Of a stretch of DNA of 40,486 nt, positions 8,711 through 16,606 are shown one piece after another (within the stretch, counting starts at the first letter, position 1; every line of letters starts with the position of its first letter). The stretch is taken from positions 1-40,486 of the forward strand of contig JAGNBF010000070.1 of the NCBI GenBank assembly GCA_018004935.1. Direction: 5' to 3'. The notes below the pieces were generated by a model that saw nothing but the letters and a program-made list of their open reading frames with translations, had not been told where the DNA came from and did no database searches. Origin of the DNA: Chloroflexota bacterium. Its GTDB lineage: Bacteria > Chloroflexota > Anaerolineae > Promineifilales > Promineifilaceae. Both the position numbers and the translations under genes were made by a program.

Positions 8711-8739
8711 GGGACAGGGCTGGTTTTTTACGTTATGAT
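8711..8739 (+). promoter_or_regulatory. possible -35/-10 promoter for the Rieske gene
   Basis: GGGACA (8711-8716), 17 bases, TATGAT (8734-8739). The start ATG at 8746 is only 6 bases further, so a transcript from this promoter would begin at or next to the start codon. No Shine-Dalgarno sequence is seen, which fits a leaderless mRNA. Confidence 0.35.
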
Positions 8740-8745
8740 CAGCAG

Positions 8746-9117
8746 ATGACAGAGGCATATCAGGATGAGTTTATACCGGCTGTTGCGGCCGCGGACATTC
8801 AATCCCAGCAAGTTGTTCTCTTTGAGGTGGGTGGATTACAGCTTATCCTGACCCGTTTAGAGGGGCGGGTATATGCCTTTAGCAGTGAATGCCCGCACGC
8901 CTCTGGGGATATGTCGGGCAGTACTATTTCCCGCAAGGGGCGAATAGATTGCCCAGATCATGGGTATGTGTTTGATATTCGGAGCGGCCGCATTACCTGG
9001 CCGGAAGATGAAAATTATTGCCTACGGCAATTTCCCGTGCGTGAGGTGGATGGGCAGGTGTGGGTAAAGGTTAAGTTACCCCTGGGTGGGAAGAATCGCG
9101 GCGGGGTAGGAGCCTAA
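8746..9117 (+). CDS. Rieske [2Fe-2S] ferredoxin-like protein
   Basis: 123 residues, a complete single-domain Rieske protein. Cluster ligands are Cys49-Pro-His51 and Cys69-Pro-Asp-His72, followed by the conserved GYVFD and the terminal strand FPVREVDGQVWVKV. Soluble; no signal or membrane segment. Such small Rieske proteins carry electrons to oxygenases or form the small subunit of nitrite-reductase-like enzymes; no partner enzyme is next door, so its electron acceptor is unknown. The last 42 bases overlap the 3' end of the prephenate dehydratase gene on the other strand. The ORF has two GCGGCCGC octamers. Confidence 0.92.
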   Translation: MTEAYQDEFIPAVAAADIQSQQVVLFEVGGLQLILTRLEGRVYAFSSECPHASGDMSGSTISRKGRIDCPDHGYVFDIRSGRITWPEDENYCLRQFPVREVDGQVWVKVKLPLGGKNRGGVGA

Positions 9118-9915
9118 TACTTTCAGAAATGAAGAGCGTTTTAAGATACCTAACAGGGCTTCTTGTACGGGGGGATCATCTTCGTGCCCTTCAAAATCCA
9201 CAAAAAAAAGATAATGCCAGGGACGGTTACGTCGCGGCCGCGATTCAATCTTCGTCAGGTTTAACCCCCGGTCGGCCAGTTCTCCCATAACTGCATGGAG
9301 CGCACCCGGTACATGGCGGGTAGCAAACACAATAGATGTTTTGCTGGGATCATGGCGTGGTGGCGAAGTCAGCCCCAACGCAAAAAAGCGGGTGTAATTA
9401 AAGGGCAAATCCTCAATGCCCCGGAGCACAATCGTGAGGCCATAGGTTTGGGCGGCCAGAGCGCTGGCAATCGCCGCACTGCCCGGCTCCGGGTTTCGGG
9501 CCAGGTCGCGGGCGGCTCCGGCGGTGTCATAATGGGGGATTGGGTCAATGCCTAGCCGGGCCAGCGTTTTTTCACATTGAGCCAACGCCTGGGGGTGTGA
9601 ACGGGCCTGTTTCACCTGTTCCAGGGTTGTACCGGGGAGCACGAGTAGGCAATGTTCTACTTTGACCAACACTTCACCTTGAATGCGTAAATCGTGGTCT
9701 AAAAGCTGGTCATAGGCGGGGATGACGGTTCCGGCCAGGGAGTTTTCGACGGGGAGCATGGCGTGGGTGGCCTGCCCCAGTTGCACCACCTGGAGTAAGT
9801 CGGCAAAGGAATGGCAGGGGAGGGTTGCGGCCGCGTCGCCAAAAAATTGCCGCACTGCCTGCTCTGAATAAGCCCCCTTTTCTCCCTGAAACGCTACCAA
9901 TATTTCTTGCGGCAT
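9076..9915 (-). CDS. pheA: prephenate dehydratase
   Basis: 279 residues, the usual length for the stand-alone dehydratase. It converts prephenate to phenylpyruvate in phenylalanine synthesis. Visible marks: N-terminal VAFQGEKGAYSEQAV, VENSLAGTV, the catalytic region FNYTRFFALG containing the Thr-Arg-Phe triad, and a C-terminal ACT domain with GALH and ESRPRRNRPWHYLFFVD, the ESRP motif that binds phenylalanine for feedback control. The frame continues upstream to 10062, but that part is repeat sequence and not family-like; ATG 9915 gives a normal N-terminus (MPQEILVAFQG). No chorismate mutase domain is fused. It ends inside the 3' end of the Rieske gene. Confidence 0.95.
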   Translation of the reverse strand: MPQEILVAFQGEKGAYSEQAVRQFFGDAAATLPCHSFADLLQVVQLGQATHAMLPVENSLAGTVIPAYDQLLDHDLRIQGEVLVKVEHCLLVLPGTTLEQVKQARSHPQALAQCEKTLARLGIDPIPHYDTAGAARDLARNPEPGSAAIASALAAQTYGLTIVLRGIEDLPFNYTRFFALGLTSPPRHDPSKTSIVFATRHVPGALHAVMGELADRGLNLTKIESRPRRNRPWHYLFFVDFEGHEDDPPVQEALLGILKRSSFLKVLGSYPAAILPTQG

Positions 9916-10195
9916 AAAGCACCTGCTTAAGTTAAATTTAGATTTACTACCGGCCCCAGCAAAAAGGGAAGTTATTCTTAGACAGTTCCTTGGTTTGTCG
10001 TCGGAACCCCCCACCCCTGACCCCGTCCCCAAACCGTGCCGGTGGGTTTCTTCCCTTCCCACAACCTGCTAGTACAGTACGGCGTCAGTAGAAACCAGGT
10101 TTTTATATCAAGTTCGGAAGCGATTTCAGGAGAAAAACCGGGTTTCTAAACCTGCTAAAGACTTCCGCCCAGATGTACTAGGGCGCTGTTAGTGC
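9916..10195. other. spacer with repeat fragments and an inverted repeat
   Basis: No gene supported. It includes CCCCACCCCTGACCCCGTCCC (about 10008-10028), a remnant of the hairpin-centred repeat, and the inverted repeat at 10090-10147. Confidence 0.6.
10090..10147. repeat. AGAAACC(A/C)GGTTTTT inverted repeat
   Basis: Arms AGAAACCAGGTTTTT (10090-10104) and AAAAACCGGGTTTCT (10133-10147), 28-base loop. Same arms as 15826-15883 and as the halves split at 32220 and 32384. Its T-rich arms could also act as a terminator. Confidence 0.65.
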
Positions 10196-11215
10196 CTACT
10201 GGGGATTTTCCAGCCAGGCCACCGAACGAATCAACACATTAGGATCAACCTGGGGTACACGCACCAGTTTGCGTGGCTCCATGGCGGTTTGGTACAACGT
10301 ATTGAGTTCGTCTATCTCTTCCTGCCGTTTTTGCCGCTCATTCAAAATAAACAACACAGGCCGAGGTGAGAGGTTGGAGACGTGTCGGGCTAACATGAAG
10401 CTATAGGGGTTTTCCTGGCTGAATATGTGCCAGGGTTTAAAGGCCATTTGGGCGCGGCCAATTGCCACGACTCCTTTTATTTGGTCAATGTTCGCGGCTA
10501 ACAAAAGCGCCAGACCGGCGGAAATCGGTTGGGCAACCATGAGCAGGGATTCCCCAATCATGCGACAAAAGGCACGCCAATCACCCCAGAGAATATTGGG
10601 GGTGAGCCGTTCCCGCGAACTGGCATGAAGCAGATAACGGAGGGGATCAAGGCCGTACACATCATAACCCGCCCGGCTCAGGGCGGCGCACAGCGCATCA
10701 TCTATGGGGGTAAAACTACTGAAGGTGGAGAGGTATATAACGGGCTGATGAGTGGTTTCCCCTTCGATGAGGCGGGCGGGAAAGAAATAATTTTCCATTA
10801 CCACACCAGGGCGGATGGGGGTAAGCCGTACGCGGCCATTTTTGGAATCGGGAATGCCCAGGAAACCTAGCCGAATGTCGCCAAATCGCTCTTGCGCCCA
10901 GGCTTTAATTCCGGCCAGGTCCATATCAAAGTTGCGATCTCGTTGACCCCCTTCACTTTCACCGGTTCCGCGCAGATCAAATAACAGATGGGCAGTAGTC
11001 GCATTGTTTCCCAGGGCGTTTATTTCTTGCCGGGCACAGGTAATAAGGGTGGCTTTGGTGAGAGGATGACGGGGAACCCATATATGTAAAGCTTTTAATT
11101 GGGTATCGGACGTATTTTTGGGTCGCAATAAGAGGCAATCCAGATATACATCATCATCAGTCAGGATGCCAAAGGTTTCTTCGATATAGTTCAGTTCTAA
11201 AGTGACGGGTTCCAT
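10196..11215 (-). CDS. alpha/beta-hydrolase-like protein, unrecognised subfamily
   Basis: 339 residues with alpha/beta-hydrolase signs but no standard subfamily. LLFDLRGTGESEGG (about residues 95-108) is the strand and loop after the oxyanion region. A second similar start, QPVIYLSTFSSFTPIDDALC then AGYDVYGLDPLRYL, lies near residue 180. The place of the nucleophile elbow is probably AQPISAGLALLLAA, where the first Gly of GxSxG is replaced by Pro (P-I-S-A-G). The end reads PRPVLFILNERQKR, as for the Asp-bearing strand. The protein may be an inactive or unusual hydrolase. The frame runs to 11365, but the first 50 residues are translated from a family C repeat; ATG 11215 (MEPVTLELNYIEE) is chosen, without a clear ribosome site. 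It is the one full gene here without a GCGGCCGC octamer. Function unknown. Confidence 0.7.
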   Translation of the reverse strand: MEPVTLELNYIEETFGILTDDDVYLDCLLLRPKNTSDTQLKALHIWVPRHPLTKATLITCARQEINALGNNATTAHLLFDLRGTGESEGGQRDRNFDMDLAGIKAWAQERFGDIRLGFLGIPDSKNGRVRLTPIRPGVVMENYFFPARLIEGETTHQPVIYLSTFSSFTPIDDALCAALSRAGYDVYGLDPLRYLLHASSRERLTPNILWGDWRAFCRMIGESLLMVAQPISAGLALLLAANIDQIKGVVAIGRAQMAFKPWHIFSQENPYSFMLARHVSNLSPRPVLFILNERQKRQEEIDELNTLYQTAMEPRKLVRVPQVDPNVLIRSVAWLENPQ

Positions 11216-11259
11216 GAGTAAGATCAGCTCTATGTGGCGTACTGCGTGAAAAGAATGAA

Positions 11260-11370
11260 GAGTCTTTGAGAATTCAGGGGGGTGACACCTGATGTACGGG
11301 CTGGCCTTATACCTGCCCAGTGGGGGGCAACCACAAGGGTTGCCCGTACCCCGCGAAATCCCCAAGAACC
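11260..11370 (-). repeat. family C MITE, copy 3 with target duplication
   Basis: 111 bases, inverted relative to 5894-6003. Ends GAGTCTTTGAGAATTCAG and CGAAATCCCCAAGAACC. Flanked by AGAATGAA (11252-11259) and AGAATGAT (11371-11378), an 8-base duplication with one mismatch. It separates the hydrolase-like gene from the solute-binding protein gene. Confidence 0.8.
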
Positions 11371-11393
11371 AGAATGATGTTCATGGGCCGGTT

Positions 11394-12950
11394 TTACCGG
11401 TGGAAGGGTGTAGATGTTGGGGTGGGTTCGATGGGGATAGTGTAGGCATAGTTGGGAATCTGGGCAATAATGCGTTTGTACCCTTCAATAACGGCTACGC
11501 TGGTGTTGAAATACCCACTAAGCATTTCTTGAAGCAAGATGGCGAGAAGGTGGTTCTGGTAGATGTGGGTGATGAGTTGACCTTGCCCCTGGGTGAAGCC
11601 CCAGCGGGTGGAATCGGCGATGTTTTGGCTGAGTGCGGCCGCGTTGTCGGCGCCAAATAGTTCGGTGAGGGTGGGGCCATTAGCCACTAGAGGGAGAGTG
11701 GGCCAGGCATCCACGAATGCGGTGGGATTACTGTTTGTGCCTGGCCGGAGCGGCACTTTTTGCTCTGGGTTGACGGCTAACCAGTGGAGATACCCTTCAT
11801 TGAACCAATACGTAGCGAAGATCGCGGCCGCGTCACTGTTTGCCTGTTGGGTAATGCCCAGGTAAGTCAGTTCGCTAAAGGTACCAACCTCGGCAAACTC
11901 ACTTCGTCCTTGCACGGCCGTCAGGATGCCACTGTTACGGGCCAGATAATCAGCGCTGGTACATTCGGGGCAGGTGGGTGCACGGTCAGGGTCTACACCG
12001 CCAATGATGGGCAAAACGGAGGGCGACGCCATAATAAAACTGGTACGTCCTTCGCGGTAAGCATTCAGGGCGCTGATGTCGGTTTGCACATCGCTGGGGC
12101 TGTACTGGTTGATGATGTCACGGTAGAAATCTAATGTGTCCAGGCAGGCGGGGTGCAAAAAGAATACTTCCCCTTTGGTATCTACCAGTTCGCAACCGTT
12201 GGCGGTTGCCAGCATTTCAAATATCTGCTGAGTCGTAAGCAGATCCGCTTCGGTAGGGACAACCAGACCGGATTGTAAGGTTTCGGGATCATAAAAGGTT
12301 TCGGCCCCGGCAAGCATGTTGTCAAAACTGTCGGGAGGGTTTAGCCCGGCGGCGGCGTAGCGGTCGGCCCGGTAGAGGATGATCTGTTTCCAGCCGTAGG
12401 CGGGTAAGGCGGCGTATCCGGCATCGGTAACGACGAGGTTGAGCGCGGCCGCGTCGAACGTCTCTAGCCCTAATTGTTCTAGTACTGTAGTGGTAGCGGC
12501 GGCATCGAAGATGTCTTCGTTGGCCCAGCCTACAGTGTATTCAATGGGGTGTAGGATTAAATCGGGGAGGGTGCCAGACAGGACTGCCGTGGCGACTAGC
12601 TCGGGGAGCAGGTCGGGCATGACCATTTGGAATTGGACCTGAATCTGGTGCGCGGCCGCGAATTCATCCGCCATGAGTTGCAGGGCGGCCGCGTGTTCTG
12701 GCGAAGTCTCGTTGACCCATACGGTAACGGTGTCATATATTTCACCGCTGATGGGGGTAGCCAGACTGCCAGGGATGAGGGTAGGCGTTTCTACCTTAAG
12801 CAGTACCGGGGCCGCCGTGAGGGTGGGGGTGGCCTCGGCCTGGGCGGTCAGGGTGATCATACGTGGTGATTCTACCTGGCAAGCCACCAAGAGGGTCAGC
12901 CATAACCAGAAACCAGCCCCTGCTAATAAGAAGGTAACAAATCGGCGCAA
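11394..12950 (-). CDS. extracellular solute-binding lipoprotein (ABC importer family 1 type)
   Basis: 518 residues. Lipoprotein signal with LTLLVAC (lipid-bearing Cys24), a Thr/Pro-rich linker, then a family 1 (maltose/sugar-type) binding protein: VTVWVNETSPEHAAALQLMADEF, ALPAYGWKQIILYRADRY (the usual YN-like hinge region), PPDSFDNMLAGAE and a C-terminal lobe. Ligand cannot be told; oligosaccharides and related polyols are typical. No permease or ATPase gene is nearby, so its transporter is encoded elsewhere or it is a sensor. It lies 14 bases after coaX with AAGGAG in the gap, so the two are probably co-transcribed. It carries five GCGGCCGC octamers. The Thr/Pro tail at the end is unusual for the family. 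Confidence 0.85.
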   Translation of the reverse strand: MRRFVTFLLAGAGFWLWLTLLVACQVESPRMITLTAQAEATPTLTAAPVLLKVETPTLIPGSLATPISGEIYDTVTVWVNETSPEHAAALQLMADEFAAAHQIQVQFQMVMPDLLPELVATAVLSGTLPDLILHPIEYTVGWANEDIFDAAATTTVLEQLGLETFDAAALNLVVTDAGYAALPAYGWKQIILYRADRYAAAGLNPPDSFDNMLAGAETFYDPETLQSGLVVPTEADLLTTQQIFEMLATANGCELVDTKGEVFFLHPACLDTLDFYRDIINQYSPSDVQTDISALNAYREGRTSFIMASPSVLPIIGGVDPDRAPTCPECTSADYLARNSGILTAVQGRSEFAEVGTFSELTYLGITQQANSDAAAIFATYWFNEGYLHWLAVNPEQKVPLRPGTNSNPTAFVDAWPTLPLVANGPTLTELFGADNAAALSQNIADSTRWGFTQGQGQLITHIYQNHLLAILLQEMLSGYFNTSVAVIEGYKRIIAQIPNYAYTIPIEPTPTSTPFHR

Positions 12951-12964
12951 ACGGTTCTCCTTTA

Positions 12965-13747
12965 CTATTCCTGCTGTTTCATCGCTACAGATAATTCACT
13001 GATCAGGCGCAGACCCGTGAGTGTAAGCCAGGGATCCACATGGTCAATAATGGTGGTGTGCGGGGTGATAAGGTGAATCAACCCTCCTGTGCCAATCACT
13101 TTGGTGTTGGCTTCGTTGAGTTCGGCCATGAGTCGTTTGATCAACCCTTCAACCAGCCCCACATACCCAAAGATGATACCAGATTGCATGGCATGGATGG
13201 TGTTTTTGCCAATGGCCTGAGGTGGCGCTTCCAGGGCTACGCCACTGAGACGAGCGGCCCGGCTAACCAGGGCATCAGCGGCCACGGCCGGGCCAGGGGC
13301 GATAGCGACGCCTACAAGTTCACCCCGCCCGGAAACAACATCAAAGGTGGTGGCTGTACCCAGGTCTATGATAATACTGGGGCCGGGATAAAGGTGAAAG
13401 GCCGCGGCCGCGTTCACTAACCGATCAGCACCCACTTCCACCGGGTTATCCGTTTTTACCTGAATCCCCAAAGGAATGTCATGACGCACCTGCAACGCTG
13501 TTTGGTTCAGATAGCGTTCACATAACCTGATGAAAGTGCTGGTCAGAGTGGGAACAACGCTAGAGACAATCACCCGATCAATGGCCCCATCCAGGCCGGA
13601 ATCCCGTAGTAGGGTTTTCAGTTGAATCCCATATTCATCGGCGGTTTTCTCCCGCACGGTACGGAGCCGCCACTGGAGTCGCCACTTCTGCCCATCCCAC
13701 AGGCCCAGAGTTACATTGGTATTGCCGATGTCTATCGCCAGGAGCAT
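12965..13747 (-). CDS. coaX: type III pantothenate kinase
   Basis: 260 residues, full length. Phosphorylates pantothenate, the first step of coenzyme A synthesis, in organisms lacking CoaA. Diagnostic features: N-terminal LLAIDIGNTNVTLGLWDG (phosphate-binding strand with the DIGNTN motif), VEVGADRLVNAAAAFHLYPG, IIDLGTATTFDVVSGRGE and the terminal VIGTGGLIHLI. The TTG-free ATG start is preceded by GGAAGGA. Cytoplasmic, forms a dimer and needs a monovalent cation in known members. First gene of a probable two-gene unit with the solute-binding lipoprotein, an association with no obvious metabolic logic. Confidence 0.96.
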   Translation of the reverse strand: MLLAIDIGNTNVTLGLWDGQKWRLQWRLRTVREKTADEYGIQLKTLLRDSGLDGAIDRVIVSSVVPTLTSTFIRLCERYLNQTALQVRHDIPLGIQVKTDNPVEVGADRLVNAAAAFHLYPGPSIIIDLGTATTFDVVSGRGELVGVAIAPGPAVAADALVSRAARLSGVALEAPPQAIGKNTIHAMQSGIIFGYVGLVEGLIKRLMAELNEANTKVIGTGGLIHLITPHTTIIDHVDPWLTLTGLRLISELSVAMKQQE

Positions 13748-13833
13748 TGTTTTTCCTTCCCATTTGCAACGACTAAGGAACGAGAATTAAATTACCTGTT
13801 TACTGAAAGTGGTGCGGTCAGGAGATCGGCCAG

Positions 13834-13956
13834 GTAACTGTTCAGTTATCTCGCCCGGTGGTCAAACCACCAAGCTCAATTTACGAAGCCCTGTGGGCTA
13901 AAAACCCAGGCCAGCGGCCTTTGTAACCATAGCCCGGTTGTTTACGACCGGGCGAG
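13834..13956. repeat. GTAACTGTTCAG-ended palindromic repeat
   Basis: Starts GTAACTGTTCAGTTATC, then TCGCCCGGTGGTCAAACCACC, and ends in TTTACGACCGGGCGA, so outer arms TCGCCCGG and CCGGGCGA pair. Relatives lie at 16515-16606, 28620-28676 and 36149-36255. A reversed family E fragment (about 13956-13990) follows. Confidence 0.65.
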
Positions 13957-14002
13957 TCTTCACCACACTTTATTGAGAAGACACGAATTTTACTTGCCAA
14001 AC

Positions 14003-14980
14003 TCATCTTATTAAAATCACCTTGCCAATATTGCGGTTTTGGCGGACATATTCATGGGCTGACTGGGCCTCACTGAGGGGAAAGGTGCTGTCTATGATGG
14101 GCCGAAGTTGGCCTTGAATGAGCATGGGCCAGAAACGTTCGCGAAAGGCGTAGGTAAGGCGAATTTTTTCCTCGATGGACCGCGGCCGCAACCGCGACCC
14201 TATCACCTTCAGACTTTTGCCTAGCACTAGCCCCATATCCATTGCCCCTTCGCGGCCGCCCAGCAAACCAATACATACCAGACGCCCACCTTCACGCAAA
14301 GCCTGTAAATTGGACTTGAGATAAGTTCCACCTACCGGGTCCAGGATCAAATCTACGCCTTGATTATCGGTGGCGGCGTGAACGGCAGGCAAAAAATCGG
14401 TTTCGCGGTAATTTAGGGCCACATCAGCGCCCAATTCGCGGCAGGCTTGTACCTTTTCTGGGGTCCCGGCTGTGGTTATGACTGTGGCTTCGACGGCTTT
14501 GGCCAGTTGGATGGCGGCTGTGCCTACCCCACTGGCTCCGGCATGGAGCAATACGCGCTCACCGGCTTCCAGTTGCCCCTCTTTAAATAGATTAACAAAG
14601 GCAGTCAACCAGACTTCTGGAATGGCCGCACCCTGAGCAAAAGACCAGGTATCGGGTAATTTGAGAAGCATTTGCGGGTAGACGGCGACCTGCTCGGCAT
14701 ACCCGCCCCCGGCTAATAGGGCACATACACGATCACCCACTTCCCAGCCAGTGACCAGGGGGCCTGCGGCCGCGATAACTCCGGCCATTTCTAGTCCTAA
14801 AATTTCTGATTCGCCAGGGGGAGGGGGATATTGCCCCCGCGCCTGAGATAGATCCGCCCGGTTGACAGCCGTGGCCTGCACGTCTACCAACACCTGATTA
14901 TCATTAAAGGAAAAATCGGGCACTTCTTCCCAGGTCAGACGAGGGTGAGGGTGTTCGGGATAAACAACAATTGCTTTCAT
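14003..14980 (-). CDS. NAD(P)H:quinone oxidoreductase, zinc-independent MDR family
   Basis: 325 residues, the usual length. Medium-chain dehydrogenase fold of the PIG3/QorA kind: MKAIVVYPEHPHPRLTWEEV, the AVNRADLSQARGQYPPPPG block seen in PIG3-type reductases, GLEMAGVI, GDRVCALLAGGGYAEQV, cofactor motif VLLHAGASGVGTAAIQLAK (AxxGxxG) and DLILDPVGGTYL. The structural and catalytic zinc cysteines are absent, as expected of quinone reductases. Likely reduces quinones or enones with NADPH. The frame reaches 15181; ATG 14980 begins at the family N-terminus and has GGATA upstream. Single gene, divergent from the phosphoribosyltransferase gene. Confidence 0.93.
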   Translation of the reverse strand: MKAIVVYPEHPHPRLTWEEVPDFSFNDNQVLVDVQATAVNRADLSQARGQYPPPPGESEILGLEMAGVIAAAGPLVTGWEVGDRVCALLAGGGYAEQVAVYPQMLLKLPDTWSFAQGAAIPEVWLTAFVNLFKEGQLEAGERVLLHAGASGVGTAAIQLAKAVEATVITTAGTPEKVQACRELGADVALNYRETDFLPAVHAATDNQGVDLILDPVGGTYLKSNLQALREGGRLVCIGLLGGREGAMDMGLVLGKSLKVIGSRLRPRSIEEKIRLTYAFRERFWPMLIQGQLRPIIDSTFPLSEAQSAHEYVRQNRNIGKVILIR

Positions 14981-15252
14981 AGGGGTATCCTCGGATTGTG
15001 CAGGTTTGTGACAGAGTGTAAACGAGTATGCCTGGGGAATTGTGGGCGCAGACCTGATGGTCTTTTGAAGGTTCCTCACAAAACGTGGGGATACTCGCTG
15101 TGAACGCTCCGTTTGCGAGTTGTGGGTTGGATGAATAATATTAGCCATGTATGATGCATCATGCACGACAGAAGCATTCACCGTCTGGCACCTTTTTTCT
15201 TAACCTATATCCAGTCGTGTGAATCAGGAGCGTAATTTTAGGAGAAAATAGG

Positions 15253-15804
15253 ATGGCTGAACGCGAAACACACACGGTAATGATTGGTAATTTGACCCGA
15301 CAGTTGCCCCTGTTTGAGGTGGCTCCGGGGGTGAGGATTGCTGTTTTTAATATGTTGGGAGACACCTTTGTCATTAAAGCGGCCGCGGCCGCTTTAGGAG
15401 AAAAGTTACAGAATTGTCAGGCTGATGTGTTGCTCACGGCCGAGGCCAAAAGTATTCCGCTGGCGTATGAACTGAGTGCCTTATTGGGTCTGCCTTTTGT
15501 GGTTCTACGCAAGAGTTACAAAAGCTATATGGGAGAGGCTATCAGTGCCGAAACTCATTCTATTACTACGGGTAGCAAACAAACCTTATACCTGGATGAG
15601 AAAGATCTGGCCCATGTGCAGGGCAATTATTGTATCTTGCTGGATGATGTGGTGAGTACGGGTAGCACCTTAAATGGGATGCGGCAGGTGGTCGCGGCCG
15701 CGGGTGGGCATGTTAGTAAAGTTGTGGCTGTCTTCACCGAAGGAGACGCCGATTGGTCAGAGGTGGTGGCCCTGGGTAATTTGCCTGTTTTTGTCAATCG
15801 TTGA
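15253..15804 (+). CDS. phosphoribosyltransferase (adenine-PRT-like)
   Basis: 183 residues. Type I phosphoribosyltransferase: the PRPP loop CILLDDVVSTGSTLNGM near residue 130, TAEAKSIPLAYELSALLGLPF as in adenine phosphoribosyltransferases, and the flexible-loop region VVLRKSYKSYMG. It would transfer ribose phosphate from PRPP to a purine base, most simply adenine, in salvage; an alternative is a regulatory PRT of the PurR/XPRT kind. Start is fixed by TAGGAGAAAATAGG just upstream. The octamer GCGGCCGC occurs twice in overlap at 15379, coding for an Ala run, and again in an Ala run near the PRPP loop. Confidence 0.85.
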   Translation: MAERETHTVMIGNLTRQLPLFEVAPGVRIAVFNMLGDTFVIKAAAAALGEKLQNCQADVLLTAEAKSIPLAYELSALLGLPFVVLRKSYKSYMGEAISAETHSITTGSKQTLYLDEKDLAHVQGNYCILLDDVVSTGSTLNGMRQVVAAAGGHVSKVVAVFTEGDADWSEVVALGNLPVFVNR

Positions 15805-15825
15805 ACAGTCGTAGCTATGCACGTC

Positions 15826-15883
15826 AGAAACCGGGTTTTTCTCTTATCGGGCATGAGTTGGCCTAAGCAAAAACCCGGTTTCT
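15826..15883. repeat. AGAAACCGGGTTTTT perfect inverted repeat
   Basis: 15-base perfect arms (15826-15840 and 15869-15883) placed 20 bases after the phosphoribosyltransferase stop. As RNA it forms a stem ending in a short U-run region, so it may also serve as terminator. Confidence 0.65.
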
Positions 15884-16160
15884 CCAGCGAGGCTGTATAG
15901 ATACGAGTGCTCTGAAAAAGCCACGTATTTCACAAATGACCCCACTGAAAAAAGGACAAAACAGATATACTGGCAACAGGCACAATCTGCGGTTTTTTCG
16001 CCGTGTCGCTTTATCGCCGCGTCGGGTATATCCGACGCCACCCCGCCCCTAACCCCGCCCCCAGGGCAGGGAACGATTTCTGGCACGGTTTCCCCTTCGA
16101 CTTGAGCGAATTTAAGGTCCACCTCTGGATGTAGCACGGCCTTTCCAGGCTGTGCCTCCT

Positions 16161-16463
16161 CTCGAGAGGGCGAACAGCCTGATTGTCCATTAAATTTTTA
16201 ATCGGGTAACGCATTCATTGACCCCATTCCCCCTGCGATTCCCGAGGGAAGGGAGGAATTCCAATGGGGCATTTTTCGGGGCATTCGCCCCGAAAAATGC
16301 CCCTTAGAAAGTCCCCCGCCCCTGGGGGCGGGGTTAGGGGTGGGGGGGATTCCATTACCTGATTAATTTTTTAAACGACAAAAAGGCTGTTCGACGGCAG
16401 GGTCATTTTTCGAGGGTGCTTCTGGATGCCAACGGTTTTAACCGTTGGCTAAATTGAGAATTG
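16161..16463 (+). repeat. family D unit split by an inserted element
   Basis: CTCGAGAGGGCGAACAGCCTGA (ends 16182) and AAAGGCTGTTCGACGG (from 16381/16382) are the two halves of the hairpin that is intact at 8333-8355. The rest of the unit, with CAACGGTTTTAACCGTTGG, follows to 16463. Confidence 0.8.
16183..16381 (-). repeat. 199-bp TTGTC...GACAA element (family B), copy 1
   Basis: Imperfect terminal inverted repeats of about 29 bases (TTGTCCATTAAATTTTTAAT left; reverse of the right end TTGTCGTTTAAAAAATTAAT). The centre carries a 17-bp perfect hairpin at 16266-16303 (GGGGCATTTTTCGGGGC, loop ATTC). An inverted copy is at 21885-22085. It sits exactly in the loop of a family D hairpin. No target duplication is evident. 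Confidence 0.85.
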
Positions 16464-16514
16464 CGGTAACAAAATGTCATTTTATGACCGTGGTAACTAT
16501 CTTTGAGATAATAG

Positions 16515-16606
16515 GTAAGCGTTCAGCTACCTCGCCCGACGGTCAAACCGTCGGGCCAACAGCGATAGTCCGGTCGTTTTACGGCCGGGCGGGACTGAAC
16601 GGTTAC
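16515..16606. repeat. GTAAGCGTTCAG...CTGAACGGTTAC palindromic repeat
   Basis: 92 bases with the same termini as the 135-bp family F elements at 25586 and 33705 but a different interior made of GC-rich palindromes (CCCGACGGTCAAACCGTCGGG; CCGGTCGTTTTACGGCCGGG). Confidence 0.7.

Larger units (their letters stand above)
8120..8745. other. intergenic region with tandem 98-bp repeat
   Basis: No gene supported. It contains a TACGGCCTTTCCAGGCTG repeat (about 8190-8220, also near 16132), a GAGCTTGTCGCAGGC fragment (8243-8300), the tandem unit pair (8328-8523) and about 200 bases with no feature that I recognise. A promoter-like site lies just before the Rieske gene. Confidence 0.75.

Noticed and set aside
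11216-11365. N-terminal extension of the hydrolase-like protein
   Set aside because: Encoded by a family C element with target duplication.
14003-15181. Quinone oxidoreductase starting at 15181
   Set aside because: The first 67 codons show no family similarity; the MDR N-terminus begins at 14980.
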